From the NCBI GenBank assembly GCA_003141795.1, contig PLNO01000135.1:1736-26986 (forward strand): DNA of 25,251 nucleotides, in the 5' to 3' direction. The DNA comes from Spirochaetaceae bacterium (lineage in GTDB: Bacteria > Spirochaetota > Spirochaetia > SZUA-6 > Fen-1364). Below, piece after piece: positions 8,801 to 19,065 of this stretch. The translations under genes were made by a program, and so were the position numbers. The notes under the pieces are model-generated. The model did not search any database. It was not told where the DNA came from and saw only the letters and a list, made by a program, of their open reading frames with translations. The first letter of the stretch is position 1. Each line of letters starts with the position of its first letter.

Positions 8801-9003
8801 ACCCCGTTCTTCCGTTCGGGGTCCACGAGCCAGAGCAACCGTGACACGATCGCGTGGGGCTCGAGGCTCGACTGCTGCCAGGCTTCTTCCGAAATCTTCC
8901 GACAGGCGTCCCGCGTGAGAGGAAACACCTCCGGCACCTTCATGAGCATTTCCCCGAGATCGGCTTTCGCCTCCTTGCTGAGTACTCTAAGTTCGCTTTT
9001 CAT
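5842..9003 (-). CDS. Large (~115-kDa class) NAD-dependent glutamate dehydrogenase
   Basis: The 1053-residue protein matches the large NAD-specific glutamate dehydrogenase class typified by yeast Gdh2, not the ~450-residue hexameric GdhA type. It would deaminate glutamate to 2-oxoglutarate and ammonia with NAD+. The catalytic core is in the C-terminal half: the substrate-binding region ARGGIRIVRSP, the catalytic-lysine motif EGGSKGIILP (around residue 600), and the nucleotide-binding signature GGPDGDLGSNE (around residue 730) followed by EGANLFITQDAR. The N-terminal ~500 residues are the regulatory/oligomerisation part typical of this class. The ATG at 9003 has an AAGGAA ribosome-binding site, and a promoter lies at 9038-9067. 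It overlaps pgeF by 4 bp. The role is probably glutamate catabolism; allosteric control cannot be read here. Confidence 0.9.
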   Translation of the reverse strand: MKSELRVLSKEAKADLGEMLMKVPEVFPLTRDACRKISEEAWQQSSLEPHAIVSRLLWLVDPERKNGVKLFAHVPGLSAAGLPLIIVHPRDQIFALIQKKTGLDAGFLLRVYEEILTKGVPGDVGQIADLTEERILHEMKWWLTDLSFPDYYLQNTPPALMARQIMLNRSYELAGLDSEAYEHMKVSSTSPDGTATHWVHRLRSLEVEEEIERSYYAGGDLVNVTAYAPLPNILLYTVYRTGAPTSGADDFDGVSPHSFLELSDTAARGRYAELWRTVRETESIAVAHSCKEETGECRVMIGFPRGFINHFQANISRVMARAGIEVTRKYTATFGGTRPVIIASLYALKEFPADLMRQLVEVSLYPPGPAAALVESGALSPSQANLLNATVSFVHQFITVPDPDVGFLTERFRTEGDLGGVLATLQARIDRDTFPRADIERVFVDRPDIARDLWELFAARFSPTLTDRAAKEAAASARIDAALASAELVGNEAQVVRWAVRFVEAVIRTNFFLPVKGAFSFRLDSSFFARRGLESVPFGVFFVVGRRFHGFHVRFKDIARGGIRIVRSPTADDWLRNDDSLFDECFNLAFTQNKKNKDIPEGGSKGIILPALGATNAEADEVFHRYVNALLDLLLPGHEPEIVGWKEEILFLGPDEGTAHLMDWASQRARARGYRYWKGFTTGKDAALGGISHKEYAMTTQGVHRYVLGVLGKVGVDEASITKAQTGGPDGDLGSNEILISKDRTTVIVDGGGVLYDPDGLDRGELSRLARKGTTSAEFDPSKLGPRGFQVLVTDRDRTLSDGTKVASGLGFRNTFHLDRRMKADLFVPCGGRPRSISLTNWKSLLDENGTPLFRWIVEGANLFITQDARLKLEEKGVILFKDSSTNKGGVISSSYEVLAGLALTDEEYDRFMVVRPGGKIPAFRERYVKDVISIVTRRADQEFELLWKTHHDRGTPLSVLSETVSAKINEITKGIEESALFDTESVRRSAFRQHVPPTLLEQVGMDTILSRVPGSYQRAIFARSVASGFIYRYGVEAGFEDYRRYVEELASG

Positions 9004-9037
9004 GGATTCGATTCCTTTCGTGGTTGATGCTTCATGG

Positions 9038-9067
9038 AGTGTAGCAGAGATGAAACGATTACGACAG
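9038..9067 (-). promoter_or_regulatory. Candidate promoter of the glutamate dehydrogenase-pgeF operon
   Basis: On the minus strand TACACT (9043-9038) is a good -10 hexamer. Upstream, CTGTCG or TGTCGT stands 18 or 17 bases away as a weak -35. This -10 hexamer is the same as that of the HAD promoter. The leader of about 28 bases contains the AAGGAA ribosome-binding site. Confidence 0.4.
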
Positions 9068-9092
9068 CGCGCATGCGCCGCTCCGGGGGACC

Positions 9093-9121
9093 TTGAAGTG
9101 CCGGCACGTTTCCTCTATCGT
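9093..9121 (+). promoter_or_regulatory. Sigma-70-type promoter for the small membrane protein
   Basis: TTGAAG (9093-9098) and TATCGT (9116-9121) are 17 bases apart. A leader of roughly 36 bases follows, with an AAGGAG ribosome-binding site just upstream of the ATG at 9164. It is divergent from the glutamate dehydrogenase promoter. Confidence 0.5.
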
Positions 9122-9163
9122 ACGTGAGGAACCGAGATTTCAGAAACGCTCAAGGAGAATACA

Positions 9164-9406
9164 ATGAGGCGGAACGACTCACGGCTCCTCGCCGGGCTTA
9201 TTCTTTTCGTCGTCGGCGCGGCCGTCTTCGCCTACGGTATCATCGCTTACAACCACGAGAGGGCGTCTCTCGGAGGATCCCTCCAGAGGGTCTTCACCGG
9301 CAGCTCGTCCGGGGAGCAGCAGGCCATCATCGAGATGATCGCCGGGGGAGCCGTCGCACTGATCGGCATCATAGCCCTCGTGCTGCGCCGGCCCCGCCGG
9401 GGCTGA
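9164..9406 (+). CDS. Small two-helix membrane protein, DUF3185-like
   Basis: An 80-residue protein with two hydrophobic segments (about 8-28, LLAGLILFVVGAAVFAYGII, and 56-75, IEMIAGGAVALIGIIALVL) joined by a loop containing RVFTGSSSGEQQ. The FTG-S loop between two helices and the short basic C-terminus resemble the DUF3185 family of small inner-membrane proteins, whose function I do not know. AAGGAG lies 6 bases before the ATG. It has its own promoter and is convergent with the end of the hydrogenase operon, 16 bp away. The family call rests on pattern memory only. Confidence 0.7.
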   Translation: MRRNDSRLLAGLILFVVGAAVFAYGIIAYNHERASLGGSLQRVFTGSSSGEQQAIIEMIAGGAVALIGIIALVLRRPRRG

Positions 9407-9422
9407 GCCGCGGCCGCATCGT

Positions 9423-10916
9423 TCACGTCTCCAGCGCGGGGATCCTCACGGTGAACTCGCTGCCCGCGCCGACCACCGACCGCACGCTCACCGTCCCGTC
9501 GTGCAGCTCCGTGAGGCGTTTGACGAGGCTCAGGCCGAGCCCGGTCCCGGGGATGGCCGCCGTGTTCTCGTTGCGCGCGCGGTAGAACTCGTCGAAAACC
9601 TTCGCGCAGTCCTCCGGGCCGATTCCGATCCCGTCGTCGGTCACGTTGACGGCGACATAGATGCCGTCCCTGCCCGCGCTCACCGCCACGTGCCCGTTGT
9701 CCCGGGAATACTTGATGGCGTTCTCCACGAGGTTCGCATAGATCATCGAGAGGGCGTCCCTGTCCGCCAGGACCCTGGCCGCGGCCTCCGAGGGCGCGAC
9801 GCTGAGTGTAATGTTCCGCGACGCGGCCTTGTCCCGAACGGAATCCACGACGTCGGCGATCACCTCCATCACCTCGACCGGCGCGCGTTTCAGGGAGAAA
9901 TGGCCGGTCTGGATCGCGGTGAGGCTCAGGAGCTCGTTCACCATCGAACGGAGAGTGCGCACGCGCAGCAGCGCGCGGGCGATCATCGCGCGTTCCTCCA
10001 CCGCATCGTGCTTCAGCGTGCCGCTCAATACGAGGTTCAGCCAGCCTTCCGTCGCCGCAAGGGGGCTCTTCACCTCGTGGGCAACCAGCGACACGAACAT
10101 CGACTTGGCGGCGTCGAGCTTTGCCAGGGCGGTGACGTCGCTGAACACGGCGACGGCGCCCGAGGTGTCGCCATTGGGCTCGATGACAGGGCTCACGTTC
10201 ACCATGCACGTAAACGATCCCAACGGGATCTGGCGGGAGAGGATCATGAAGCCGCCGGGAGAGTCGATGACGACGTTCACTATCTCCTTCACGTCGGGGC
10301 TCCCGATCGCCTCCAGGGGGAAGGGCAGCTCGAGGCTCGCACAGTCCGGAAGCATGCGTGCCGCGGCGTGGTTGCGCAGCACGACGAGCCTGTCCCTGTT
10401 GATCACGAGGATGCCGTCGGTCATTGCGGAGATGATCGTGGTGCTGCGCGAGCGCTCGGAGGCGAGCTCCAGCAGGCGGCTCTCCCGCTCCTCCCGGAGC
10501 CGCCGCGCCTCCATGGTGAGAGATCGCAGCTCCAGCCCGTTCTTGATGGCCAGAAGCAGCTCGTCCGGCGTGAAGGGCTTGGGGATGTAGCTGTAGGCGC
10601 CCTGGCGGGTGCCTTCCACCGCGGTGTCGAGCGTTGCATGAGCCGTGATGATGAGGGGCACGCTGTCGGGGTCGCTGTTCCTGATCTCCTGCATCAGCTC
10701 GAGGCCGCTCATGCGCGGCATCTGCAGGTCCACGAGGAGCACGGCGAACGGACCGCGCTCGAGGAACTGCTCCAGGCCCGCCTTTCCGTCACCTGCGGTG
10801 ACCACGTCGTAGCCTTCCGAGGCGAGGATCTTGCGGCATCCCTCCCTGACGCCGAGCTCGTCGTCCACCACGAGGATCCTCCGCGCGGACGCCGTGCGTC
10901 CGGCCGCCTCCGTCAT
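9423..10916 (-). CDS. Hybrid receiver-PAS-histidine kinase
   Basis: The 497-residue protein begins with a response-regulator receiver (about 12-125; phosphoacceptor Asp63 in LLVDLQMP, Lys113 in IPKPF). It continues through a helical linker and a PAS-like segment (about 155-265) and ends in a soluble histidine kinase: His280 in SLVAHEVKSP, N-box ENAIKYSRD, G1 DDGIGIG and G2 GTGLGLSL. There are no membrane helices, so it is cytosolic. The N-terminal receiver suggests it takes phosphate from, or is gated by, the upstream hydrogenase-domain kinase. Its ATG overlaps the preceding receiver's stop by 4 bases (ATGA). It is the last gene of the array, and its output partner is not in the operon. The domain call is firm, the signalling direction inferred. 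Confidence 0.88.
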   Translation of the reverse strand: MTEAAGRTASARRILVVDDELGVREGCRKILASEGYDVVTAGDGKAGLEQFLERGPFAVLLVDLQMPRMSGLELMQEIRNSDPDSVPLIITAHATLDTAVEGTRQGAYSYIPKPFTPDELLLAIKNGLELRSLTMEARRLREERESRLLELASERSRSTTIISAMTDGILVINRDRLVVLRNHAAARMLPDCASLELPFPLEAIGSPDVKEIVNVVIDSPGGFMILSRQIPLGSFTCMVNVSPVIEPNGDTSGAVAVFSDVTALAKLDAAKSMFVSLVAHEVKSPLAATEGWLNLVLSGTLKHDAVEERAMIARALLRVRTLRSMVNELLSLTAIQTGHFSLKRAPVEVMEVIADVVDSVRDKAASRNITLSVAPSEAAARVLADRDALSMIYANLVENAIKYSRDNGHVAVSAGRDGIYVAVNVTDDGIGIGPEDCAKVFDEFYRARNENTAAIPGTGLGLSLVKRLTELHDGTVSVRSVVGAGSEFTVRIPALET

Positions 10917-11314
10917 GCGAGGAGCTCCTTCACCTTCGCGAGGAACGCTTCGGGGTCCACCGGCTTGTCGAAGTACGCCTCGGCCTTCATCGCGGCGAGG
11001 TCCGCGGCCGAGCGCGGCTTGAAATCGAAGCCCTTCTGGCGCGCGACCGCGGAGACGATGATCACGGGGAGGGTCTTGAGGCGCGGGTCCGATTTCAAAG
11101 CGCCGGCGAGCGTGAAGCCCGAATCGAGGTTGCGCATCATGAGGTCGGTCACGACGAGCGACGGCATGCGCTGCGCTCCGTCCAGCACGGCCAGGGCCGT
11201 GCGGGGGTCGGCGAAGCAGGCCACCTCGTAGCCCGCGCTCTCGAGGATCGCCTTCTCCAGATCGAGGAAATCGCTGTCGTCGTCCACGAGGAAGATGAGC
11301 CGCTCGTCAGGCAT
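10913..11314 (-). CDS. Stand-alone response-regulator receiver
   Basis: A 133-residue single receiver domain: acidic pocket VDDDSD at 10-15, phosphoacceptor Asp57 in VVTDLMM, and the conserved Lys in YFDKPVD. No output domain follows. A longer reading frame upstream to 11590 would overlap the other receiver gene and has no receiver homology, so the ATG at 11314 is the start. That ATG shares one base with the preceding stop codon (TAATG). It is probably a phosphate carrier in a relay between the hydrogenase-domain kinase and the hybrid kinase, which is inference from gene order. Confidence 0.88.
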   Translation of the reverse strand: MPDERLIFLVDDDSDFLDLEKAILESAGYEVACFADPRTALAVLDGAQRMPSLVVTDLMMRNLDSGFTLAGALKSDPRLKTLPVIIVSAVARQKGFDFKPRSAADLAAMKAEAYFDKPVDPEAFLAKVKELLA

Positions 11315-11706
11315 TACGCGCCGTCCCTCAACGCCTTGTTCACTACGGCAAGAAGGAGCTGCGCATCCACGGGCTTCTCCAGAAGGGCGTCGACGGGCAG
11401 CCACGTCCGGTCGGGCTCGATATGGAACGGGACCGAGTCGTTCACCGACGTGATCATCACGAGCGGAATCGATTTCGTGTACTCGGAGTTGCGCAGCTCC
11501 CGGGAGACGTTGAAACCGTCGCTCTGGTTCTCCATCACCATGTCGAGGATGACCAGGTCGGGCCTGTGCGCCGCCACCTCCTCGAGGCACTGACGGCCGC
11601 TGTAGGCGACGCGCACCTCATAGCCGCTGTGCTCGAGGAGCACGCGGTTCATCTCCACGAAATCAGCGTCGTCATCCACCAGCAGCACTGTTTTTGCCGA
11701 GCTCAT
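11314..11706 (-). CDS. Stand-alone response-regulator receiver
   Basis: A 130-residue single receiver with acidic residues VDDDAD at 10-15, phosphoacceptor Asp55 in VILDMVM and the conserved Lys in LLEKPVD. The ATG at 11706 is preferred over one at 11730 because GGAGGAG lies 4 bases upstream. Even so, the gene starts inside the 3' end of the sensor kinase (35-bp overlap in a different frame). The inserted segment after the third strand (VNDSVPFHIEPDRTWLPV) is longer than in minimal CheY-like domains and resembles the insertion in the following receiver. It is probably the direct partner of the hydrogenase-domain kinase. Confidence 0.88.
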   Translation of the reverse strand: MSSAKTVLLVDDDADFVEMNRVLLEHSGYEVRVAYSGRQCLEEVAAHRPDLVILDMVMENQSDGFNVSRELRNSEYTKSIPLVMITSVNDSVPFHIEPDRTWLPVDALLEKPVDAQLLLAVVNKALRDGA

Positions 11707-13723
11707 GGGTCTCCTCCCTGACAGCCTCACCGACGGGGATGCGGACGAGGAAGGTTGTCCCTTTCCCGACCTCGCTGTCCACAGAAATGTCGCCCGCGTG
11801 CATCTTCACCACACCGTATACGATGGACAGACCCATGCCCGTGCCCTTGCCGAGCTGCTTCGTCGTGTAGAACGGCGTGAAGATATCCTTGAGGACCTCG
11901 GGCGGCATGCCCGCGCCATCGTCGGTGACCTTCAGAAGCGCCAGTGTGCGTGACGGGGCGAGTGCGGCGGACACCACCACCTCCCCCGACCCCTTTTCCT
12001 CCACGGCATCGATCCCGTTCTGCACGAGATTCACGAGCATCTGCCTGATCTGCTCGGCGTCCAGCATGAGCCGGGGCAGGTCCGGTTCGATATCGACGCG
12101 CACGAGGACGGCGGCGCGCTTATCAGGGGCCGCGCTGCCGAGCTTGAGGTTCGTCGTGTCGACCAGGTCGCGGATGAGCCGGCCCAGGTCCGTGGGCGCC
12201 TTCACCACCCGGGACTGGCGTGCGAAGTCCAGGAGCCCCCGCATGATCGTGCGGCACCGGTTGGCCTCCGTCACGATCATCTGGATGTCCTCCGACTCCG
12301 AATCCCCCTCCCGGTGGGATTTCAACAGCATGTGCGAATACAGGAGGATCGTGGAGAGCGGGTTGTTGATCTCGTGCGCCACCCCCGCGGAAATCTGGCC
12401 CATCGACGCCAACCGTTCGGTCTGTACCAGCCTGTCCTGCGTGGCCTGGTGGGACTTCTGCAGGCTGGACAGCGAGCTCTCCAGCTCGTCCACGAGGTAG
12501 GGCAGGCACATGCTCACTTCCGCGATGCCCTGGCAGACCGCCACCGCCTTGTCCCTGCAGCTCGGATACCCGCAGGAGCCGCAGTTCAGCTGGTCCTCGG
12601 CGCCGTACTTGCGCATCCTGCGCAGGGCCGCCGCTATGTCCTCCTCCGACGGCCGGGGGAGGAGCACGGGCTGCTCGGAGAAGCCCCGCGAGAGGTCGAT
12701 GCCGTCGTACCGCGAGAGCGCCTCCGTCATGTCGCGGCCGGCCATGGCGCTGTTGCGCTCCACGATGTAGTCGGTGAGCATCTCCTTGCGGGCGAACACG
12801 CTCATGTCGTTGCCCATCTCGGGGCCGTTGATGCAGCCGTCGCAGAACAAGATGTCGACGACCCTCGCCTTGCTCTTCCCGTCCGCAAGCTCCCGTAGCG
12901 CGGGGAGGACCCTGTCCTTGCCCTCGGTGACCATCACGCTGTTCTGCAGTATGTCCGCCTCGAAGCCCGCGGCGCGCAGGAGCCCGCCGGAGATGGGCAG
13001 GGACCGTCCCAGGCACGCGGCCGGGCCGTCGAAGCCGGTGGGCTGCTCGTGCCGGGGATCGATACCCGCGGCCATGAGCATGACGCGCAGCTCCTCGTAG
13101 GTGAGGACGGCGTCGACCGCCTCCTGCACGAACGGGTCCTTGATCTCCGCCTTTTTCGCCGTGCAGGGGCCGATGAACACGACGCGTGCGCCTTCGACGC
13201 GTTCCTTGATGGCCCGGCCCGTTGCGATCATGGGCGAGACCACCGGTGCCAGGGCGCCGCTGAGCTCGGGCATGTATTTCCGGACGTACGAGACGATGGC
13301 CGGGCATGCCGTGCCCACGACGGTGTGTCCGTTGCGGATCGCGTCATGGGCAAGGCGCGTGTACTCCCGCCCGATGAGCTCCGCGCCGAAGGCCACTTCC
13401 CATACCTGGGAGAAGCCGAGCCGGCGCAGCGCTGTCAGCACGCTCCCCGGCTGCGAGCCGCAGAACGCGACGGGGAACGAGGGGGCGAGAATGGCGTATG
13501 TTTTCTCGCCGCCCTCCGCGAGCATACGGGTGACGGACAGGGTGGCATCCTCGATGCGCTTGGCCTTCTGGGTGCAGACCTTCACGCAGTTCCCGCACGC
13601 AATGCACTGCTCGTCGATGACCGTGGCCTGCCCGTTGATGACCTTGATGGCCTTCGCCGGGCATTCGCGCACGCACGCGTAGCAGCGCCTGCATTTCTCG
13701 GGAATCGTCGAGACGATGCTCAT
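11672..13723 (-). CDS. [FeFe]-hydrogenase-domain histidine kinase (HydS-like sensor)
   Basis: The 683-residue soluble protein has four parts. Two [4Fe-4S] clusters come first (Cys11/14/17/21 and Cys40/43/46/50). The H-cluster domain follows (about 70-350), with Cys140 in GTACPAI, Cys187 and Lys190 in GPCTAKK, and Cys294/Cys297 in FCDGCINGP. Next is a further Fe-S motif of the PF04060 type (Cys381/384/389/406). Last is a histidine kinase: His450 in AGVAHEINNP, N-box Asn569, G1 DDGAGM and G2 GTGMGLSI. The altered H-cluster loops, with CxxC in place of the catalytic CxxxC, match the sensory group-C type linked to kinases, so H2 or redox sensing is the likely role. I see no PAS domain, unlike the usual HydS layout. 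Start ATG has GGGGAGGA 7 bases upstream. It lies 24 bp after hndD. Confidence 0.88.
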   Translation of the reverse strand: MSIVSTIPEKCRRCYACVRECPAKAIKVINGQATVIDEQCIACGNCVKVCTQKAKRIEDATLSVTRMLAEGGEKTYAILAPSFPVAFCGSQPGSVLTALRRLGFSQVWEVAFGAELIGREYTRLAHDAIRNGHTVVGTACPAIVSYVRKYMPELSGALAPVVSPMIATGRAIKERVEGARVVFIGPCTAKKAEIKDPFVQEAVDAVLTYEELRVMLMAAGIDPRHEQPTGFDGPAACLGRSLPISGGLLRAAGFEADILQNSVMVTEGKDRVLPALRELADGKSKARVVDILFCDGCINGPEMGNDMSVFARKEMLTDYIVERNSAMAGRDMTEALSRYDGIDLSRGFSEQPVLLPRPSEEDIAAALRRMRKYGAEDQLNCGSCGYPSCRDKAVAVCQGIAEVSMCLPYLVDELESSLSSLQKSHQATQDRLVQTERLASMGQISAGVAHEINNPLSTILLYSHMLLKSHREGDSESEDIQMIVTEANRCRTIMRGLLDFARQSRVVKAPTDLGRLIRDLVDTTNLKLGSAAPDKRAAVLVRVDIEPDLPRLMLDAEQIRQMLVNLVQNGIDAVEEKGSGEVVVSAALAPSRTLALLKVTDDGAGMPPEVLKDIFTPFYTTKQLGKGTGMGLSIVYGVVKMHAGDISVDSEVGKGTTFLVRIPVGEAVREETHELGKNSAAGG

Positions 13724-13747
13724 CCCTGTCCTCCCCTGCGCCTCAGC

Positions 13748-15517
13748 TCACACCCGTTCCCGCGGCGTATACCGCGTGTGCAGGAGGTGATGCGACCTCT
13801 CCCCCAGCGGTTTTTTCAGATACTCCTCGTAGATCGCCGTCACCTCGGGATTGTTGTGCGACTTGCGGATGGGCTTTCCCTCGTCCTCCTTGTAGATCGC
13901 CGCGATGCGCGCAAGGCGCACCTCGTCGGTCGTGAGCCGGGGCTGGCCTCCGCCGCCGATGCATCCGCCCGGACAGGTCATCACCTCCACGAAGTGGTAC
14001 TGCTCTCCGGCCTTGATCCGCTCGATGAGGCTGCGGGCATTGCCCAGGCCGTGGGCCACCGCCACCTTCACCGTCACCCCTTCCAGGAAGGACCAGTCGG
14101 GGACTGCCCCCTGGATAGTCACCGCAGCTTCCTTCACGCCGGCAAGTCCGGCAATAGGGGCGATGTGGAGATTCTCGAAGGGGAGCTCGCGGCCCGTCAC
14201 GATCTCATACACGGTCCTGAGCGCGGCCTCCATGACACCGCCCGTGTTGGCGAAGATATCCGCTGCCCCGGACGATTGCCCGAGGATGCTGTCCATCTTA
14301 CCGTCGGGGAGCCCTGCGAAGTCGATCCCCGCCATCTTGATCATCCGGCCGAGCTCACGCGTGGTGAGAACGACGTCCACGTCGCGGCTTCCGCTCGAGT
14401 CCATCTCGGGCCGCTGGCACTCGAACTTCTTCGCCGTGCACGGCATGACCGATACGACGAAGATGTCCTCCGCCTTCTTGCCGATCTTTTCGGCGAAGTA
14501 GGTCTTTGCAACAGCGCCGAACATCTGCTGCGGTGACTTGCACGTTGAGATGTTCGGGAGGATGTCCGGCCAGAAATGCTCGGCGTAGCGGATCCACCCC
14601 GGCGAGCAGCTCGTGAACATCGGAAGTGCCACCGGCTTCTTCTCCACCAGCGCCCCCTTCAGGCGCGTGAGGAGCTCCGTGCCCTCTTCCAATATCGTGA
14701 GGTCGGCGGTGAAGTTCGTGTCGAACACACGGTCGAACCCCATCTGGCGCAGCGCGCTCACCATCTTTCCCGTCACGAGCGTCCCCGGCGGGAAGCCGAA
14801 GCATTCCCCGAGGGCCGCACGGATGGCGGGGGCTGTCTGCACGACCACCGTCTTCTTGGGGTCGTCCAGGGCTTCCCATACGCGACCGATGTCGTCGTGC
14901 TCGCTGATGGCGCCCACGGGACATACCGCGGCGCACTGGCCGCATTGCACGCAGACCACGTCGGAAAGATTCTGGGAGAAGGCAGGCCCGATCACCGATT
15001 GGAACCCACGCCCCTGGGGGAAGATCGCTGCGACCCCCTGGGTCTGGCCGCAGACCGTGACGCACCGGCGGCACGACACGCACTTGGCCGTGTCCCGCAC
15101 GAGGGCGGGAGTGCTCGAGTCCGTGCGGCGCTTGCTCTTCATTCCCGGAAAGCCGACCTCCCTGATGCCGAGATCGCTGGCGATGGCCTGCAGCTCGCAG
15201 TCCGCATTGCGGTCGCAGGTCTGGCAGTCCCCGTCATGATCGGAGAGGATCAGCTCCACGATCGTTTTCCGCGCCGAGCGCACCCGGAGAGTATTGGTCT
15301 GGACCTCCATCCCCTCCATGGTCCTCGTGACGCAGGCCGGCATGAGGGTCTTGAAGCCCTTCACCTCCACCATGCACACGCGGCAGGAGCCGATGGCCTG
15401 GACGTTCTTCAGGTAGCACAGCGAGGGGATCTTCACGCCGGCCATGCGGGCGGCCTCGAGGAGGTTCGTCCCGTCCGGCACCTGGATTTTCCTGTTGTCA
15501 ATCGTCAATGACGGCAT
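13748..15517 (-). CDS. hndD: Catalytic subunit of NAD(P)-linked [FeFe]-hydrogenase
   Basis: A 589-residue, complete HndD/HydA-type catalytic subunit. The N-terminal [2Fe-2S] domain has Cys34/45/48/62 and the His-Cys3 [4Fe-4S] motif has His94, Cys98/101/107. Two ferredoxin clusters use Cys146/149/152/156 and Cys189/192/195/199. The H-cluster domain has L1 TSCSPGW (Cys304), L2 MPCTAKKFE (Cys360, Lys363) and L3 EVMTCPGGC (Cys515, Cys519). The small-subunit domain is fused at the C-terminus (about 535-580). The L1 loop has Ser where many catalytic enzymes have a second, proton-transferring Cys (TSCCP); Ser variants occur naturally. A GAGGAG site inside the end of hndC serves the ATG, 6 bp after that gene's stop. 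With HndA-C it should couple H2 to pyridine nucleotides and ferredoxin in the cytosol. Confidence 0.95.
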   Translation of the reverse strand: MPSLTIDNRKIQVPDGTNLLEAARMAGVKIPSLCYLKNVQAIGSCRVCMVEVKGFKTLMPACVTRTMEGMEVQTNTLRVRSARKTIVELILSDHDGDCQTCDRNADCELQAIASDLGIREVGFPGMKSKRRTDSSTPALVRDTAKCVSCRRCVTVCGQTQGVAAIFPQGRGFQSVIGPAFSQNLSDVVCVQCGQCAAVCPVGAISEHDDIGRVWEALDDPKKTVVVQTAPAIRAALGECFGFPPGTLVTGKMVSALRQMGFDRVFDTNFTADLTILEEGTELLTRLKGALVEKKPVALPMFTSCSPGWIRYAEHFWPDILPNISTCKSPQQMFGAVAKTYFAEKIGKKAEDIFVVSVMPCTAKKFECQRPEMDSSGSRDVDVVLTTRELGRMIKMAGIDFAGLPDGKMDSILGQSSGAADIFANTGGVMEAALRTVYEIVTGRELPFENLHIAPIAGLAGVKEAAVTIQGAVPDWSFLEGVTVKVAVAHGLGNARSLIERIKAGEQYHFVEVMTCPGGCIGGGGQPRLTTDEVRLARIAAIYKEDEGKPIRKSHNNPEVTAIYEEYLKKPLGERSHHLLHTRYTPRERV

Positions 15518-15523
15518 AGTACT

Positions 15524-18651
<3,128 letters not shown>

Positions 18652-18655
<4 letters not shown>

Positions 18656-19065
18656 CTCCTGGCCCCCTTTCCTGTGGCCTTGATGTCAGACGGCTCCGTG
18701 CCGACGTAGACCATGTACTGTTGAACTGCCTTGCCCGCCGAAGCCTGCCGGAAGACCTCGCGCGCCTTTGCCGCGTCCAGATGCCCGTAGAGCACCGGTT
18801 CCGCACCGAGTGTCTCCACGGTCATGACCGGCTCGTGCTCGCACGCGCCGATACAGCCGGAGGTCGTGAGGCGGATGTCGGTGCGGCCGCTCTTTTCGAG
18901 CTCCTCGGCAACCGCGTTCACGACCTCGCGTGCACCGCTGGCGATCCCGCAGGTGCCCATGTGCACGGTGAAGCACATCTTATAGCCGTCCTCCCGAAGG
19001 GCGGTCTTCTTCTGCGCCTGTTCCTTGATGGCAAGGATGTCCTGAAGGCTTCGTATCTTATCCAT
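18652..19065 (-). CDS. hndB: HndB-type thioredoxin-like [2Fe-2S] subunit
   Basis: A 137-residue thioredoxin-fold ferredoxin subunit with Cys31 and Cys39 (MCFTVHMGTCGIASGA) and Cys71/Cys75 (TSGCIGACEHEP), the four expected ligands of one [2Fe-2S] cluster. It corresponds to HndB of the four-subunit NADP-reducing hydrogenase first described in Desulfovibrio. A related domain is also present at the N-terminus of the downstream HndC fusion. The ATG lies 8 bases inside the end of hndA in another frame, and the stop overlaps the start of hndC by 4, so all three are tightly coupled in translation. The C-terminal tail (SDIKATGKGARR) is basic. Confidence 0.9.

Noticed and set aside
6892..8844. 650-codon plus-strand open frame inside the glutamate dehydrogenase gene
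   Set aside because: The opposite strand encodes conserved glutamate dehydrogenase motifs throughout. The plus-strand translation is low-complexity Arg, Glu, Val and His text typical of antisense GC-rich DNA.
9391..9403. GCCCC-GCC-GGGGC hairpin as a terminator between 9406 and 9423
   Set aside because: The stem is only 5 bp, lies inside the coding end of the small membrane protein gene, and has no U-run; it may be chance in GC-rich DNA.
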